A stretch of DNA of 64,000 nucleotides from Rhizobiales bacterium IMCC20636. Lineage in GTDB: Bacteria > Pseudomonadota > Alphaproteobacteria > Rhizobiales > GCA-2746425. A model generated the notes under the pieces. It saw only the letters and a program-made list of their open reading frames with translations, was not told the origin of the DNA and made no database searches. The position numbers were made by a program, and so were the translations under genes. The stretch is from NCBI GenBank assembly GCA_016865015.1, contig CP018226.1, positions 4,123,001-4,187,000 of the forward strand, read 5' to 3'. Shown here one piece after another: positions 63,878 through 64,000 of this stretch (its first letter is position 1; every line of letters starts with the position of its first letter).

Positions 63878-64000
63878 TTGCCGTCCCGCTTCAACTGTTC
63901 CATTTCGCGCGCAGCGCGTTCGCGTACGCGCTGATCACGCAATATCTTTTCTGTGGCAGCTTCATCCGACTTGTCAGAATAGCGGAACTCGGAAGAGGCA
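63865..64000 (-). CDS. C-terminal end of an unidentified gene (runs out of window)
   Basis: The minus strand is open from the window edge to TGA at 63865-63867 and encodes about 44 residues: ASSEFRYSDKSDEAATEKIL, then a charged helix with VRERAAREMEQLKRDGKW. The overlap with the downstream start and the codon pattern support a real gene. The fragment is too short to name. Confidence 0.6.
   Translation of the reverse strand, partial: ASSEFRYSDKSDEAATEKILRDQRVRERAAREMEQLKRDGKWSA

Overview
The window is chromosomal DNA from an alphaproteobacterium, most likely of the order Hyphomicrobiales (Rhizobiales). I infer this from gene content and order: the run glnD-murJ-trpS-usp-nfuA-tsaB-rimI-fur/mur-plsC-miaB-phoH-ybeY-corC-lnt-HTH-metK-trmB, a small SRP RNA next to dnaX, DUF2852 and DUF2333 proteins, an MmcB-type protein beside an ActR/RegA regulator, and a near-consensus Irr box. 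TRAP transport genes and moderate GC would fit a marine or host-associated member, but the genus cannot be fixed from this window. No insertion sequence, prophage, CRISPR array, tRNA or rRNA gene was seen.

Layout. 1-2735: the 3' end of mutS, a ThiF/MoeB-like gene with a TTG start, a roughly 730-bp tandem triplication of the moeB/recR convergent 3' region, then recR. 2759-5542: ybaB, dnaX, the SRP RNA with its own terminator, and a DUF2852 gene, all on the minus strand. 5810-10324: a HAD nucleotidase and argB (minus), then a phytanoyl-CoA-dioxygenase-like protein, an adenosine-deaminase-like protein and upp (plus).

10324-24953 is an accessory carbohydrate locus. It holds an aldose-dehydrogenase-like SDR, an aldose 1-epimerase, a GH116 glycosidase, an EamA exporter, a three-gene TRAP transporter, a Sel1-repeat protein, and a four-gene operon: YihV-like PfkB kinase, YihT/LacD-like class I aldolase, fucose-isomerase-like isomerase and GH31 glycosidase. 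An identical 23-base sequence lies upstream of both the TRAP operon and the kinase operon, so the two are probably one regulon. The enzyme logic (glycosidase, aldose-ketose isomerase, ketose kinase, DHAP-forming aldolase) is that of sulfoglycolytic or deoxy-sugar EMP-like pathways. The kinase keeps two residues that, from memory, bind the sulfonate in E. coli YihV. The GH31 is of the YicI type rather than the YihQ type, with a Gly-Arg in place of YicI's Cys-Phe specificity pair. No sulfolactaldehyde reductase or dehydrogenase is present, so the substrate is open. This is the best candidate for an undescribed system here.

24982-27817: a PhnD-like periplasmic binding protein without transporter partners faces a membrane HAMP-PAS protein whose C-terminus looks like a kinase that has lost its phospho-acceptor motif. 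27973-34417: an M17 aminopeptidase-MarR-NlpC/P60 operon, then hslV, a membrane protein, a GNAT and hslU. 34545-56135: the conserved housekeeping run, interrupted by a cupin-ArsR-AHSA1 operon, ending with metK, trmB and lepA. 56366-64000: an orphan ActR/RegA-like regulator, mmcB, an M3 peptidase, a HI0933/BaiN-type flavoprotein, a DUF2333 protein, a cupin, an uncharacterised 426-residue protein and the end of one more gene cut by the window.
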